The notes: a model not told the origin generated them from the sequence alone. A DNA stretch of 55,867 nucleotides from Methanobacterium sp. Maddingley MBC34 (GCA_000309865.1 AMGN01000012.1:1-55867); one strand, 5' to 3'; positions 16,254-26,139 are shown, numbered from the stretch's first letter. Numbers and translations: made by a program.

Positions 16254-16816
16254 AAAAAAATCATCCTCCGGTGTTGTTATTTTATGTTTCTCTTTACATA
16301 TACATTTGAGTCATATTCTACTCTTGGATGAACAAATGAATGAAATATCAGGACACACCATGAGTAATAATTTTTAGTAAATTAGTATATATAATTTTTT
16401 GTTGATCCCCCAGGATTCCATCCCAATACATCACATAAAAAACCAATTCCAATAAATAAATTTTACTAAAATTAGTATCTATTGGTTGATCCCCGGTGGA
16501 AATTCTTATTTGGCGATTTAAAAAAAATATTCATCCAAATTTGAAGGGATTCCCATCGGTGGGTTTGGCAATTATACACCAGTTTAATTCTGGACTTACA
16601 CCAGTTACTTTAAGTACACTTATTATTAGGGGGTAGCTAATTACACCAACTCCATATACACTACAAAAATTATCTGTTTCCCATCCAGATGTACCAGTTC
16701 GTGTTTCTCTTTCCACATAATTTAATCTATTAAAGGTGAATAAACTAAATTAGTTATAAATTTTTAAAGAATACCTAATTTAAATATTATAAAAAGATTT
16801 TGTGGAAGATATAAGT
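16254..16816. other. Gene-poor AT-rich region with an imperfect direct repeat
   Basis: The segment 16371-16410 recurs imperfectly at 16461-16494; both contain ATTAGTAT and end TTGATCCCC. A minus-strand ORF at 16531-16716 (61 codons from a GTG) reads like a protein fragment (SGWETDNFCSVYG) but has no recognisable family and no clear ribosome-binding site. Promoters for the toxin-antitoxin unit and the epimerase at 16817 probably lie at the two ends. Confidence 0.4.
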
Positions 16817-18076
16817 ATGAACTGGAATGGAAAAAATGTCCTCATAACTGGGGCTAATGGATTTGTAGGCTCATATCTGGCGAAAGAACTTTTAGATAAT
16901 GGTTCAGATGTTTATGGATTCATAAGGCCTGAAGATATGGTGGCAATGGAAAAAAACCTGACAGATAAGGGTATTGAAGACAAGCTAAAAATGATTGAAG
17001 GGGATCTTAATGATATAACCTCACTGGCCAGTGCACTTGATGCCTCACAACCTGACTTTATTTTCCACCTGGCAGCCCAGCCCAGTGTAGAGTTTTCCTT
17101 TCGCCGTCCCCTGGAAACCCAGAATATCAATACAATAGGGACTGCCAACCTCCTGGAAGCAGTGCGTATTAAGGATGTGGATGCCAAGATCATCTTTGCA
17201 GGTTCCAGTGAAGAATATGGTATGGTCATCTCCTCAGAGGCACAGTACCAGCGCGCCCTTAATGATGGTAAAACTATTACCCCTGAACCAGAATCAATTC
17301 CGGAATTACCTATAAAGGAGAGTAATCCCCTCCGTCCCATGTCACCCTATGCAGTGAGCAAGATATCTGGAGATTTCCTGATGCAAAATTATCATAATTC
17401 TTATGGTCTGGATACAGTGGTGTCCCGGGCATTTAACCATGAAGGAGCAGGGAGGGGTATGATGTTTGTAACCTCAATCATCACCAATCAGATTATGAAG
17501 TTAAAGCACGGGGAAACAGACAGAATTACTATTGGAAACCTGAATGCCTGCAGGGACTGGTCCCATGTCCAGGATATTATACAGGGATACCTAATACTGG
17601 CAGACAAGGGCCACAGTGGTGAAGTGTATAACCAGGGATCAATGAGAACCAACTCTGTCTTAAGCTACATTCTCCTGGGACTGGAAAAGGCAGGATGGGA
17701 TATAGAACAGATTGAACCAGTTAAAGACAATTTAAATAACAATGCAGATAACAATGCAAATAAAACAATACAAAATCCCACTGAAATGAATAATGATCCC
17801 ATATTCGGGGTTAAGTTTGATAAAACCAGGGTTGATCAGATGATCTTAGAAGACCAGCTGGAATACACCCTCCAGGATAAGGGTATTAAAGTGCAGACTG
17901 ATCAGGGAAATCTAACCATTGAATTCAACCCGGAAAGATTCCGACCGGCAGAGATTCCCCTGGTACTCTGCGACAATCGTAAAATCCAGAAGATTGGTGG
18001 GAAAATTGAATACAGTCTCAGTGATATTATCCAGGAACAGCTTAACTATTTTGACCAAAAAGAAAACAGAATTTAA
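16817..18076 (+). CDS. GDP-mannose 4,6-dehydratase-like SDR enzyme
   Basis: A 419-residue extended SDR protein. LITGANGFVGS near 9-19 binds the cofactor, FHLAAQPSVEFSFRRPLETQNINTIGT is typical of GDP-mannose dehydratase relatives, SSEEYG carries the catalytic Ser/Glu region, and SPYAVSKISGDF gives YxxxK. SRAFNHEGAGRGMMFVTS and the tail RPAEIPLVLCDNRKIQK also match that family. An Asn-rich stretch (NLNNNADNNANKT) near residue 300 is an insertion compared with usual relatives. The preferred start is ATG 16817; an in-frame GTG at 16802 is an alternative. It is followed by another epimerase 64 bp downstream and probably forms a two-gene unit. Exact product unproven. Confidence 0.88.
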   Translation: MNWNGKNVLITGANGFVGSYLAKELLDNGSDVYGFIRPEDMVAMEKNLTDKGIEDKLKMIEGDLNDITSLASALDASQPDFIFHLAAQPSVEFSFRRPLETQNINTIGTANLLEAVRIKDVDAKIIFAGSSEEYGMVISSEAQYQRALNDGKTITPEPESIPELPIKESNPLRPMSPYAVSKISGDFLMQNYHNSYGLDTVVSRAFNHEGAGRGMMFVTSIITNQIMKLKHGETDRITIGNLNACRDWSHVQDIIQGYLILADKGHSGEVYNQGSMRTNSVLSYILLGLEKAGWDIEQIEPVKDNLNNNADNNANKTIQNPTEMNNDPIFGVKFDKTRVDQMILEDQLEYTLQDKGIKVQTDQGNLTIEFNPERFRPAEIPLVLCDNRKIQKIGGKIEYSLSDIIQEQLNYFDQKENRI

Positions 18077-18140
18077 ACACATTAACTTAAAAAATCACAT
18101 AAAAGTACAATATTTAAGCTATTAATTAATCCAATTGGAG

Positions 18141-19076
18141 ATGGGTATTATTAAAAACAAAAAAGTGGTAGTAACTGGAGGACTGGGATTCATAGGATCC
18201 CACATTGTAGAAGAATTATACCCGAATAACCAGGTTTACATAGTAGATAACGAGGCCACAGGTAAACATGAAAACATTGAAACCTTCGATCTTAACCAGA
18301 TAAGCCTGATACTGGGAGACATAACCACCATTGATCTGCATGAAATCTTTGAGGGTGCAGATTACGTGCTGCACCAGGCTGCATTGCCCAGTGTTCCCCG
18401 GAGTGTGAAGGATCCATTAAGGTCCAATGAAGCAAACGTTACAGGAACATTAAGGGTACTGATCGCTGCCAGAGATTGTGATGTGAAGAAAGTAGTATGT
18501 GCATCCTCTTCATCAGTGTATGGTGATACCCCAGTTCTGCCCAAGGTGGAAACCATGCCCCTGAACCCCAAATCCCCATATGCCACTACAAAGGCCACGG
18601 GAGAACTGTACTGCCAGAATTTCACTGATATTTATAGTCTCCCCACAGTCTCTCTGCGTTACTTCAATGTATTCGGACCAAGACAGGATCCTAACTCTCA
18701 GTACGCAGCAGTCATCCCCAAATTCATAACATCAATAATGAATGGAGAATCTCCAGTTATATTCGGTGACGGTGAGCAGAGCAGAGATTTCACCTTCGTG
18801 AAGAACGTAGTTCAGGCCAATATTTTAGCCTGTGAGACTTCCATGCAGGGTGTTTACAATGTGGCCTGCGGCAGGAGAACTACCCTTAATGAACTGGTGG
18901 ATATGATGGGTGAAATCTTAGATGTTGATGTTAACCCAGAATACACGGATCCAAGGGCAGGAGATGTGAAACATTCAGTAGCGGATATTGATAAAATCAA
19001 AGAATGCAAATATAAGCCAAGCGAGGATTTTAAAAAGGATTTGGAGAAAGTTTTTGAATATTTTGATGTAAAATGA
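18141..19076 (+). CDS. UDP-sugar 4-epimerase (WbpP/GalE-like)
   Basis: An extended SDR epimerase of about 311 residues: VVVTGGLGFIGSH, LHQAALPSVPRSVKDPLRSNEANVTGT (written here in part as the WbpP/GalE block), ASSSSVYG, SPYATTKATGE with YxxxK, LRYFNVFGPRQDP and FGDGEQSRDFTFV. The PSVPRSVKDP block is typical of UDP-hexose and UDP-HexNAc 4-epimerases. The start is uncertain: TTG 18135 and ATG 18141 have no good ribosome-binding site, whereas GGAG at 18137-18140 is correctly spaced (6 nt) for ATT at 18147. I keep ATG 18141. A decayed relative lies at 13462-13725. It would supply a galacto-configured nucleotide sugar to the transferases. Confidence 0.85.
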   Translation: MGIIKNKKVVVTGGLGFIGSHIVEELYPNNQVYIVDNEATGKHENIETFDLNQISLILGDITTIDLHEIFEGADYVLHQAALPSVPRSVKDPLRSNEANVTGTLRVLIAARDCDVKKVVCASSSSVYGDTPVLPKVETMPLNPKSPYATTKATGELYCQNFTDIYSLPTVSLRYFNVFGPRQDPNSQYAAVIPKFITSIMNGESPVIFGDGEQSRDFTFVKNVVQANILACETSMQGVYNVACGRRTTLNELVDMMGEILDVDVNPEYTDPRAGDVKHSVADIDKIKECKYKPSEDFKKDLEKVFEYFDVK

Positions 19077-19202
19077 ATTTATTTTTTTAATTTTTAAAAA
19101 ACTAAAAGTAACAAAAGAAGTAAAAAGATTGTTTATTAAACTTTAAGTAAAATTTAGACTAATTTACTCATTTAAATGTTTTTAGATGATCTTTTAATTC
19201 TT

Positions 19203-19642
19203 TTAGAAAGAATCATCATTTAATGCAATTTCCAGGGAACTTTCAACCACTCCACTGTATTACCGATATCGTACATTTTCCCTTCGAACACATACCCATA
19301 AATTGTATCCAGTAACCTCAGTGCATCAGTTAGTTGTATTTCTCCTCCAAAACCGGGAAGTATTTCTTCAATATAGCCAAAAATCTCTGGTGTTAAAAGA
19401 TAACGACCAGTAATTGCAAGATCTGAAGGTGCCTCATCTAGTTTTGGTTTTTCAATCATATCTTCAATTTTGTAAATTGTATCCGAAACTTCATTACCTT
19501 TTATTATACAATATTTTTGAATTTTGTCGTTGGGAACCATTTCAATGGCTATAATATAAACAGGCAACATCTCCTTAGGTTGGGCTTTAGTAGCGGGTAA
19601 AAATCTGTTTCCGAGTCCTGCTGCGAGTATAACTGCTTTCAT
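19203..19642 (-). pseudogene. galU: Broken UTP-glucose-1-phosphate uridylyltransferase
   Basis: The N-terminus MKAVILAAGLGNRFLPATKAQPKEMLPVY is unmistakably GalU (shown here across its parts), but it jumps directly to IIAIEMVPNDKIQKYCIIKG, which normally lies about 130 residues later. The internal deletion is in frame. The middle and end (RIEDM-type segment, EAPSDLAITGRYLLTPEIF, GGEIQLTDALRLL, YDIGN) are normal until WLK, where the frame shifts: the expected ending SSLEIALNDDSF is found one frame over, stopping at 19203. The deletion removes part of the active site. The remaining ORF is about half the usual length of about 285 residues. It flanks a transposase relic. A functional galU is expected elsewhere. 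Confidence 0.9.
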
Positions 19643-19860
19643 CACAAATTCCTCTTAATAATTATATTAGCCCCCTCCAAATTTCAATGGTTAATGAGGC
19701 TTTATGAAACCTTATTTTCACCATTTGGTAGGTTGAAACTATTTGGTTTCTAAAAATGCATTTTTATTTTATTTTTAATCATTTTTTAACTATTTTTAAA
19801 CCGATAAATTTAATATAGAGGAATTATATACTTTTTCCTGGTGTTCACATTAAATTTCCG

Positions 19861-20903
19861 TTGATCTGTGACCAAAGAGACTCCAAGTGGAAATTGTTGG
19901 GCGAAATACTTAAAAAATTCGGTTCCCGTAGAGTAAAGCAGGAAATAGCTAAAGACGACATTAAACCTGCTGATAAAGCTGAAATTATGTTTAGAGTCAT
20001 GTTTACTAGTATGTTTTTTTCTGTGGATGTTTCATATGTATTAAGAGAGCTTAATGAGATGGAAGAGCTTAGGAAATTTGTTGGTGTGGAAGATGTGTCT
20101 GATGTTGACAGTTTTTATCGTTTTATGTCTAGGTTTTCAGATAATCAGTTTGTAAAACTGGTTAATGGTGTTTTGAACACTCAAAATCCTAGTAAAAGGC
20201 GTAGAAATGCCACTATTTTGGTGGATAGTACTGATTTGCAGGTGGATTTGAATTGGAATCGGAAGAAAAGATCTAAAAAATCTTTGGAAGATGAAGAGTT
20301 TAAATGGGGTTGCAGTTCTTCTAAGAAATTTTATATTGGATATCAGCTCACGATAGCGTTAGAATACCTGAAATGAAGCCATTAGCCTTTATTATTCATG
20401 AAGGATCTCCAAATGATGCCCCAATTTTCACAATCATGGAACAACTGAAAAATAAATGTTTAATACTGAAAGGAGACACATTTATCTTTTATAAAGGATA
20501 TTACAGTAAGGATAATTATATTAATGGCATTTTGGGTTATAATATTATTCCAATTATTTTCCCGAAATATTATTTCAAACTAAACAAGATATTAGATAGT
20601 CTAAGCTATCCATTGGACTATTTTAATAAAAATACTAGCAAATATAAGAATAAAAGTTTTTATGAATAATTAGTGCGTGATTTTAAACGAAAAATCACCA
20701 ATTGGAAGAGATTAAAACCTATAAGGTGCATGATCGAAGACTGGAATAAATTAACGAAAGAAGCTTTTTCTATGAATAAAATCCACAGAGTTACCTACAG
20801 ATCAGTAATAAAATACGTTTCTCTAAATGCACTTTTAGCAGGCATCATCAAACTACTCGGTTATAACTCTAAAAAGGCCATACAATGCCTTTCAGAATGG
20901 TGA
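19861..20903 (+). pseudogene. Disrupted IS transposase
   Basis: Three consecutive reading blocks together make one DDE transposase of the IS4/IS5-like type: 19861-20376 (N-terminal region with DSFYRFMSRFSDNQ and ATILVDSTDLQVD, the first catalytic Asp), 20373-20669 (FIIHEGSPNDAPIFTIME and KGDTFIFYKGYYS, the second catalytic Asp region) and 20673-20903 (C-terminal VTYRSVIKYVSLNALLAG). Block 2 is shifted one frame from block 1, and only a TAA separates blocks 2 and 3. The element is therefore inactive. I could not identify terminal inverted repeats or a target duplication. It lies beside the broken galU. Confidence 0.85.
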
Positions 20904-21205
20904 AAAATGGAGGGGTTAAATTATATATGAGCTTAAAATATAATCTTAAATTATAAATTTTACTCAGAAGTATCATAGATAAAATATTATTTCCATAAAT
21001 TGCCTTGAAACAGAAGATTTTATTAAATTTCGGGACTGTATAGTTATAATGGTTGTCCGAATGTTCATAAACATTTCATAATTGTTAATGATCGTTCTTA
21101 CAGCAAACTAAGATAAATTACAACAAAAATTTCGGGTCAAGTTCATAGCAGTCCTTACCAGAATCAAATTAAAATGGCATTATAAAAAAAATAAGTTAGG
21201 GGAAG
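20904..21205. other. AT-rich scar with a relic protein fragment
   Basis: This segment follows the transposase relic. On the minus strand at 21030-21110 it encodes, with interruptions, FAVRTIINNYEMFMNI, which matches FAKRTIINKFEILMNI of the ORF at 54397-54603. The DNA also matches over about 80 bases. No intact gene is present. Confidence 0.6.
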
Positions 21206-22546
21206 TTAATTTTTATTTACAGCCCCAACACCATAATATTGGAATCCAATTTCCCTTAAATCCTCAGGATTGTAAATTCTCCGAGCATCAACTAATAATG
21301 GGGTTTTCATCAGTTTTTTAGATTTTTCGAGATCCAAATCCCTGAATTCATCATGTGCGGTCATAAGTATCATGGCATCAGCCCCTTCAAGGGCCTGGTA
21401 AACATCACTCTCAATGTTACCCAGATGACTTTCTCCAATATACGGATCCACAATAGTAATCAAGGCTTTGTTAGTTTTTAATTCTTCAATGAGTTCTTCT
21501 GAAGGAGACTCACGATCATCACCCACATTTTCCTTGTAGGAAAGACCAAGGACCACTATTTTAGAGTTTTTAACTGGTCTTTCATTTTCATTCAAGGCAT
21601 CGGTCAGCAGTCCAAAGACATGTTTAGGCATATAATCATTGATGGTCCTCCCGGCGGCTATTACCTTAGAGTGGTAGCCTAATTCTTTGGCTTTTTTCAC
21701 CAGATAATAAGGGTCAACTGGTAAGCAGTGCCCTCCAACTCCTCCGCCAGGGTAATATACATTGAAGTTCCATTTGGTGCTGGCACCATCAATTACTTCC
21801 ATCACATCAATACCAATTTTCTCAAATATCATTGCCAGTTCATTCACCAGGGCAATGTTAAGGTCACGCTGGGTGTTTTCAATCACCTTAGCAGCTTCGG
21901 CAGTTTTAATATTCCTCAGGACCTTTATATCTTCATCAATTATAAACTGATATAATTCTCGTGTCATTTCAGCCCATTCTGGCGTAATTCCACCAACCAC
22001 ACGGGCTACTTTTTCAATGGAATGCTCGTCATCTCCAGGGTTGTATCTTTCAGGACAGTAAGCAAGCCCAAAGTCTTCACCAGCTTTAAGACTTGAAGAT
22101 TCAAGGATAGGTTGTAAGGTTTCTTCTGTAACTCCAGGATATACTGTTGACTCAAGTACAACAAGTTTTCCTTTACCCAGACCTGCGGCAACCTGTTCAC
22201 CAGCAGATTCAATATGGGAAAGATCAGGATTCTTTGATTTAGTTACCGGAGTAGGGACAATAAGAAGTATTATGTCAGTTTTCTGGGTAGCTTCGGTTAG
22301 GTTTGATGTGGCCACCAGCTTCTTCTCATTTACAACCTTAGAGAGCCGGCCGTCCAATCCCAGTTCTCCGATGTTTGATACTCCCTGGTTTATGAGAGCT
22401 ATGTTCTTTTTGTTACGGGCCACTCCTATTACATCAAAACCTTGTTCTGCAAAGAATATTGCTGTGGGAAGACCAACATATCCTAGTCCTACAACACATA
22501 TTTTTGCTTCTTTGTTTTTTATTTTATCAGATAGAATTTCAAACAT
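21206..22546 (-). CDS. Nucleotide sugar dehydrogenase, UDP-ManNAc/UDP-GalNAc dehydrogenase type
   Basis: A 446-residue enzyme that oxidises C6 of a UDP-N-acetylhexosamine to the uronic acid using a dinucleotide cofactor. ICVVGLGYVGLPTA at 16-29 is the Rossmann loop, ESTVYPGVTEE and ENTQRDLNIALVNELA are family blocks, and GGHCLPVDPYYL carries the catalytic Cys. At the end of the second Rossmann strand it has GVARN instead of the usual GVDIN, so the ribose-binding Asp is missing. I start at ATG 22546 (AGGTG five bases upstream) instead of the longer upstream frame, which overlaps the neighbouring gene. It follows the second dehydrogenase by 28 bp, on the same strand. Confidence 0.88.
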   Translation of the reverse strand: MFEILSDKIKNKEAKICVVGLGYVGLPTAIFFAEQGFDVIGVARNKKNIALINQGVSNIGELGLDGRLSKVVNEKKLVATSNLTEATQKTDIILLIVPTPVTKSKNPDLSHIESAGEQVAAGLGKGKLVVLESTVYPGVTEETLQPILESSSLKAGEDFGLAYCPERYNPGDDEHSIEKVARVVGGITPEWAEMTRELYQFIIDEDIKVLRNIKTAEAAKVIENTQRDLNIALVNELAMIFEKIGIDVMEVIDGASTKWNFNVYYPGGGVGGHCLPVDPYYLVKKAKELGYHSKVIAAGRTINDYMPKHVFGLLTDALNENERPVKNSKIVVLGLSYKENVGDDRESPSEELIEELKTNKALITIVDPYIGESHLGNIESDVYQALEGADAMILMTAHDEFRDLDLEKSKKLMKTPLLVDARRIYNPEDLREIGFQYYGVGAVNKN

Positions 22547-22574
22547 TTTAACACCTTTTAAAACAATTGTGAGT

Positions 22575-23882
22575 TTATCTTCCAATGGAATAATATTCAA
22601 ATCCTTTTTTATCCATATTATCTTTATTATAGATATTTCGCCCATCTATCACTATAGGCAGCTTCATAATTTTTTTCATTATGTCTAAATCAGCAGATTT
22701 AAAGTCTTCCCAATCCGTAATGACTAATAAAGCATCAGCACCGTCCAAAGCTTCGTGTTTATCTTCATAATATTTTAAACAATCATTAGGAGGTATTATT
22801 TTAGAGAAATTCCCCATTGCTTCAGGATCATGCAATCTTAACTGTGCACCGGTTTTCATTAACCCCCTGACAATGTCAATGGAAGGAGCTTCTCTAATGT
22901 CATCAGTATCTGCTTTAAATGCAAGACCCCAGATGGCAATTTTTTTATCCTTATTAACCCAAAGAACATCCTCAACCTTCTGTAAAAATTGTTTTCTCCG
23001 ATTTTTATTAATTGACTCTGTTTCATTCAATAGTCCAAAATCAAGGTCATAACTTTCAGCAATACTTATAAAAGCTTTAACATCCTTCGGAAGACAGGAC
23101 CCACCATATCCTATTCCTGCATTTAGAAAATCTCTCCCTATCCTGTTATCTGCCCCTATTCCATCAGCGACCATATTAACATCTACACCGGCTTTTTCAC
23201 ATAAATCTGCCAGCATATTTATGTAGGATATTTTTATGGCTAAAAAGGAATTAGATGCGTATTTTATTATTTCTGCAGCTGCAGTTTTGGTGATAAAAAG
23301 TTTAACACCTTTTCCTGTGAAAGGCTTGTAAATTTCTTTAAATATCCCTTCAGCTCTTTCACTGTCAATTCCCACCACCAAACGATCAGGGTTCATGAAA
23401 TCGTACACTGCATATCCTTCACGTAAAAATTCAGGATTTGAAGCAACATCGAACTCAAAATCCTCTTTAGCATATCTTTCAACAGTTCTCTTAATCAGTT
23501 GATGAGTGTTGACAGGGACAGTTGATTTTTCTATTATAAGTCTATATCCCTCTGCATTCTGAGCTATCTGTCTTGAAACTTCCTCCACCTGAGAAAGATC
23601 CGCCTTTCCAGTATCGCTTTGGGGGGTTCCCACACAGACAAACATTATTTCACTAAAATTCACTGCCTTTTTCATATTGGTTGTGAAACTTATCTTACCC
23701 TCAGCTAGGTTTTTCTGGAGCATTTCTGACAGGCCGGGTTCATATATAGGGGACATGCCTTGATTTAGTTCCTCCAGGTTGGTTGTGGATTTTTTTACAC
23801 ACAAAACTTCGTTACCTAACTCTGCCAGGCACGTGGCTGTGACCAACCCAACATATCCTACGCCAATAACCGTTATTTTCAT
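22575..23882 (-). CDS. UDP-glucose 6-dehydrogenase
   Basis: A 435-residue UDP-glucose dehydrogenase that makes UDP-glucuronate in two oxidation steps. MKITVIGVGYVGLVTATCLA is the Rossmann start, SPIYEPGL and VGTPQ follow, EKSTVPVNT and NPEFLREG bind the substrate, and GIGYGGSCLPKDVKAF has the catalytic Cys. Length and motif order are normal. The exception is residues 30-32, KKS in VLCVKKS, where nearly all relatives have an Asp (VDID) that binds the NAD ribose; this could point to NADP use. It is transcribed ahead of the second dehydrogenase, and the UDP-glucuronate epimerase-like gene at 26282 could use its product. Confidence 0.9.
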   Translation of the reverse strand: MKITVIGVGYVGLVTATCLAELGNEVLCVKKSTTNLEELNQGMSPIYEPGLSEMLQKNLAEGKISFTTNMKKAVNFSEIMFVCVGTPQSDTGKADLSQVEEVSRQIAQNAEGYRLIIEKSTVPVNTHQLIKRTVERYAKEDFEFDVASNPEFLREGYAVYDFMNPDRLVVGIDSERAEGIFKEIYKPFTGKGVKLFITKTAAAEIIKYASNSFLAIKISYINMLADLCEKAGVDVNMVADGIGADNRIGRDFLNAGIGYGGSCLPKDVKAFISIAESYDLDFGLLNETESINKNRRKQFLQKVEDVLWVNKDKKIAIWGLAFKADTDDIREAPSIDIVRGLMKTGAQLRLHDPEAMGNFSKIIPPNDCLKYYEDKHEALDGADALLVITDWEDFKSADLDIMKKIMKLPIVIDGRNIYNKDNMDKKGFEYYSIGR

Positions 23883-24053
23883 TTTTTTTAATCTCCAAGT
23901 AATATTTTATTAATATTTATTTCAAATTGTTTTGTAAATTTTAATCTGGAATAGTAATATATAAATGTGAGCAAAATAGAGACCCCATATGTTATTAAAT
24001 AGATATTATTTAGATTATAATGTAATGAAATTTATAAAAAACGGGTTGATAAC

Positions 24054-24998
24054 ATGAAGATACTGGTTACTGGTGGTGCTGGTTTTATTGGAAGTCATAT
24101 TAGTGACAAACTTTTAACAAAAGGTCATGAAGTAGTATGCATTGACAATTTGTCAACAGGGAACATCAAAAATATGGAAGATTCTCTAAAAAATGATGAT
24201 TTCAGTTTTATTGATTGCGACATCAGAGATTCTAATAAATTAAAAGATATTTTTAAAACTGAGGAATTTGATCAGGTTTATCACTTAGCTGCCGTAGTCG
24301 GAGTAAAGCGGGTTTTTGAGTACCCGGAAGAAGTTTTGGATGTTAACATAGATGGAACCGTTAATATTTTTAAACATGCTCTGGATTATGGGTGTAAAAA
24401 AGTCATTAACATTTCATCATCAGAAGTCTATGGTGAACCAATAGAAGTTCCTGAAAGAGAAGACAGTCCTAAAAACGTTGACACCCCTTATGCTTTATCA
24501 AAACTTGTTTGTGAACATTACGGGAAAATATATAATGACATTCACGGTTTGAAAACGACTTCCCTCAGATTATTCAATGCATATGGCCCTAGACAGGATT
24601 CCACACCATATGGTTTCGTTGTTGGGATTTTCATTGATAATGTGTTAAATAATCAACAACCAGTAATATTTGGTGATGGTTTCCAGACCCGAGATTTTAC
24701 ATATATCAAAGATATTGTTAATCTAATAATAAGATCAGGGGAAATTAGTAAAGCTGACGGAGAAAACCTTAACATTGCTGCTGGGAAACCCGTAACCATC
24801 CTTGATCTTGCAGAGATGGTAATTGAAATCACTGGAAAAGATTTAGAACCTGTTTTTGAAGAAGAAAGGGAATTTGAAATAAGACACAGATTTTCAGATA
24901 TATCAAAAATGAGGACACTTTTAGGTTATAAGCCAAAATATGACATCATGGAAGGCCTTAAATTAACTATTGACTGGTATATGGAGAATAGAAAGTGA
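24054..24998 (+). CDS. NAD-dependent sugar epimerase
   Basis: A 314-residue extended SDR enzyme. MKILVTGGAGFIGSH binds NAD, VYHLAAVVGVKRVFEYPEEV follows, ISSSEVYGEP carries the catalytic Ser region, and TPYALSKLVCEHY the YxxxK pair. LRLFNAYGPRQD and FGDGFQTRDFTYIKDIV are normal. The family covers UDP-glucose/UDP-glucuronate epimerases and decarboxylases, and the substrate cannot be fixed from sequence. It is divergent from the dehydrogenase pair and followed 4 bp after its stop by the GT4 at 25003, indicating translational coupling. Confidence 0.9.
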   Translation: MKILVTGGAGFIGSHISDKLLTKGHEVVCIDNLSTGNIKNMEDSLKNDDFSFIDCDIRDSNKLKDIFKTEEFDQVYHLAAVVGVKRVFEYPEEVLDVNIDGTVNIFKHALDYGCKKVINISSSEVYGEPIEVPEREDSPKNVDTPYALSKLVCEHYGKIYNDIHGLKTTSLRLFNAYGPRQDSTPYGFVVGIFIDNVLNNQQPVIFGDGFQTRDFTYIKDIVNLIIRSGEISKADGENLNIAAGKPVTILDLAEMVIEITGKDLEPVFEEEREFEIRHRFSDISKMRTLLGYKPKYDIMEGLKLTIDWYMENRK

Positions 24999-25002
24999 AA
25001 TC

Positions 25003-26139
25003 ATGAAAATTGCGATACTTAGTAACAATTATATTCCTCATATCGGTGGAGCAGAGATTTTTGCCATTGAACTAGCCAAATATCTTAAAAATAAAGGACA
25101 TGAAGTGGATATAATTACCCAAAAACAATCTGGAGTCAAAGATTTTGAAATAATTGACGACGTGAATGTTTATAGAGTAAATAATATTGGAATAAGGGGA
25201 TTAGGGTATTTTTCAGCGACTATTAACATGTTGCGAACCCTTTTAAAGTTAGATGGGGAAAAATCCTACGATATAGTCCATTCCATTGCAGAGAGCCCAA
25301 CCAGCCAGGTTGGTACATTTTTCCAAAAATTAAAAAAAAAACCACATATTATTACAATCCAGGGTGGACATTTAAGTAAAAGGGATTTAGACTCTGGTTG
25401 GAATAATAAAATACTTAAAAAATTTATAGAATGGAGTTTTAAAAACTCAGATTATCTTCATGCAATAAGTTTAGCATTAGCGGAGGAATCTAAACTGTTA
25501 GGTGCAAAAAACGTGGTTATATTCCCTAATGGTGTTAATGAGAATATGCTTAATTATAAATCAAAAAGCTTAATTAGGCAACAGTTAGGAATCAGCGACA
25601 ATGAAATTATCATCATTTCATTAGCTCGTTTGGTACCATTAAAAGGAATTAAATACGTTATTATGGCATTTTCGAAACTGGTTGAAGAAGATCTAAATAC
25701 CCGGTTGATAGTAATTGGTGAGGGTCATCAAAAAAAAGAACTTGAAAAACTAACGAAGGAACTTAAAATTGATGATAAAGTTGATTTTAAAGGTTTTATA
25801 CCTCATGATGAATTACCAAATATTTTGCCCGCAGGAGATGTCTTTGTTCTAACTCCAGAGTATGAAGGTTTGGGCATTGTTTTTATCGAAGCTCTTGCTT
25901 CTGGAGTTCCAGTTATAGCCAGCCCCGTTGGAGGAATAGCAGATATAATTGAAGATAGGAAAAATGGCTTATTCGTTGAACATGGGGATGTAGCAAAACT
26001 CTTTGAAGCAATGCAATTTTTGATCTCTGATGAAGAAACCAGGGATAAATATAGGAATGAAGGTATCACTACTGTGAAAGAAAAGTTTCTTTGGGAGCCT
26101 ATTCTTTCCCAAATTGAAGGATTATACTCAAAAGTCTAA
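25003..26139 (+). CDS. Glycosyltransferase family 4
   Basis: A 378-residue GT-B glycosyltransferase starting MKIAILSNNYIPHIGGAE with the glycine loop, followed by HSIAESPTSQVGTF and FPNGVNENML. The donor domain has ISLARLVPLKGIKYVIMAF, VIGEGHQKKEL and the EX7E segment PEYEGLGIVFIEALASGVPVIA. ATG 25003 is preferred over the in-frame ATG or TTG upstream because it gives the canonical N-terminus and lies just after the stop of the preceding epimerase. Sugar and linkage unknown. It belongs to a plus-strand group with the epimerase at 24054 and the one at 26282. Confidence 0.93.
   Translation: MKIAILSNNYIPHIGGAEIFAIELAKYLKNKGHEVDIITQKQSGVKDFEIIDDVNVYRVNNIGIRGLGYFSATINMLRTLLKLDGEKSYDIVHSIAESPTSQVGTFFQKLKKKPHIITIQGGHLSKRDLDSGWNNKILKKFIEWSFKNSDYLHAISLALAEESKLLGAKNVVIFPNGVNENMLNYKSKSLIRQQLGISDNEIIIISLARLVPLKGIKYVIMAFSKLVEEDLNTRLIVIGEGHQKKELEKLTKELKIDDKVDFKGFIPHDELPNILPAGDVFVLTPEYEGLGIVFIEALASGVPVIASPVGGIADIIEDRKNGLFVEHGDVAKLFEAMQFLISDEETRDKYRNEGITTVKEKFLWEPILSQIEGLYSKV

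Noticed and set aside
16531..16716. 61-codon minus-strand ORF as a gene
   Set aside because: No recognisable family, no good ribosome-binding site and no conserved neighbour; may be a fragment.
22547..22645. Longer N-terminus for the UDP-HexNAc dehydrogenase
   Set aside because: The extra 33 residues overlap the upstream gene and do not match the family; ATG 22546 has a ribosome-binding site.
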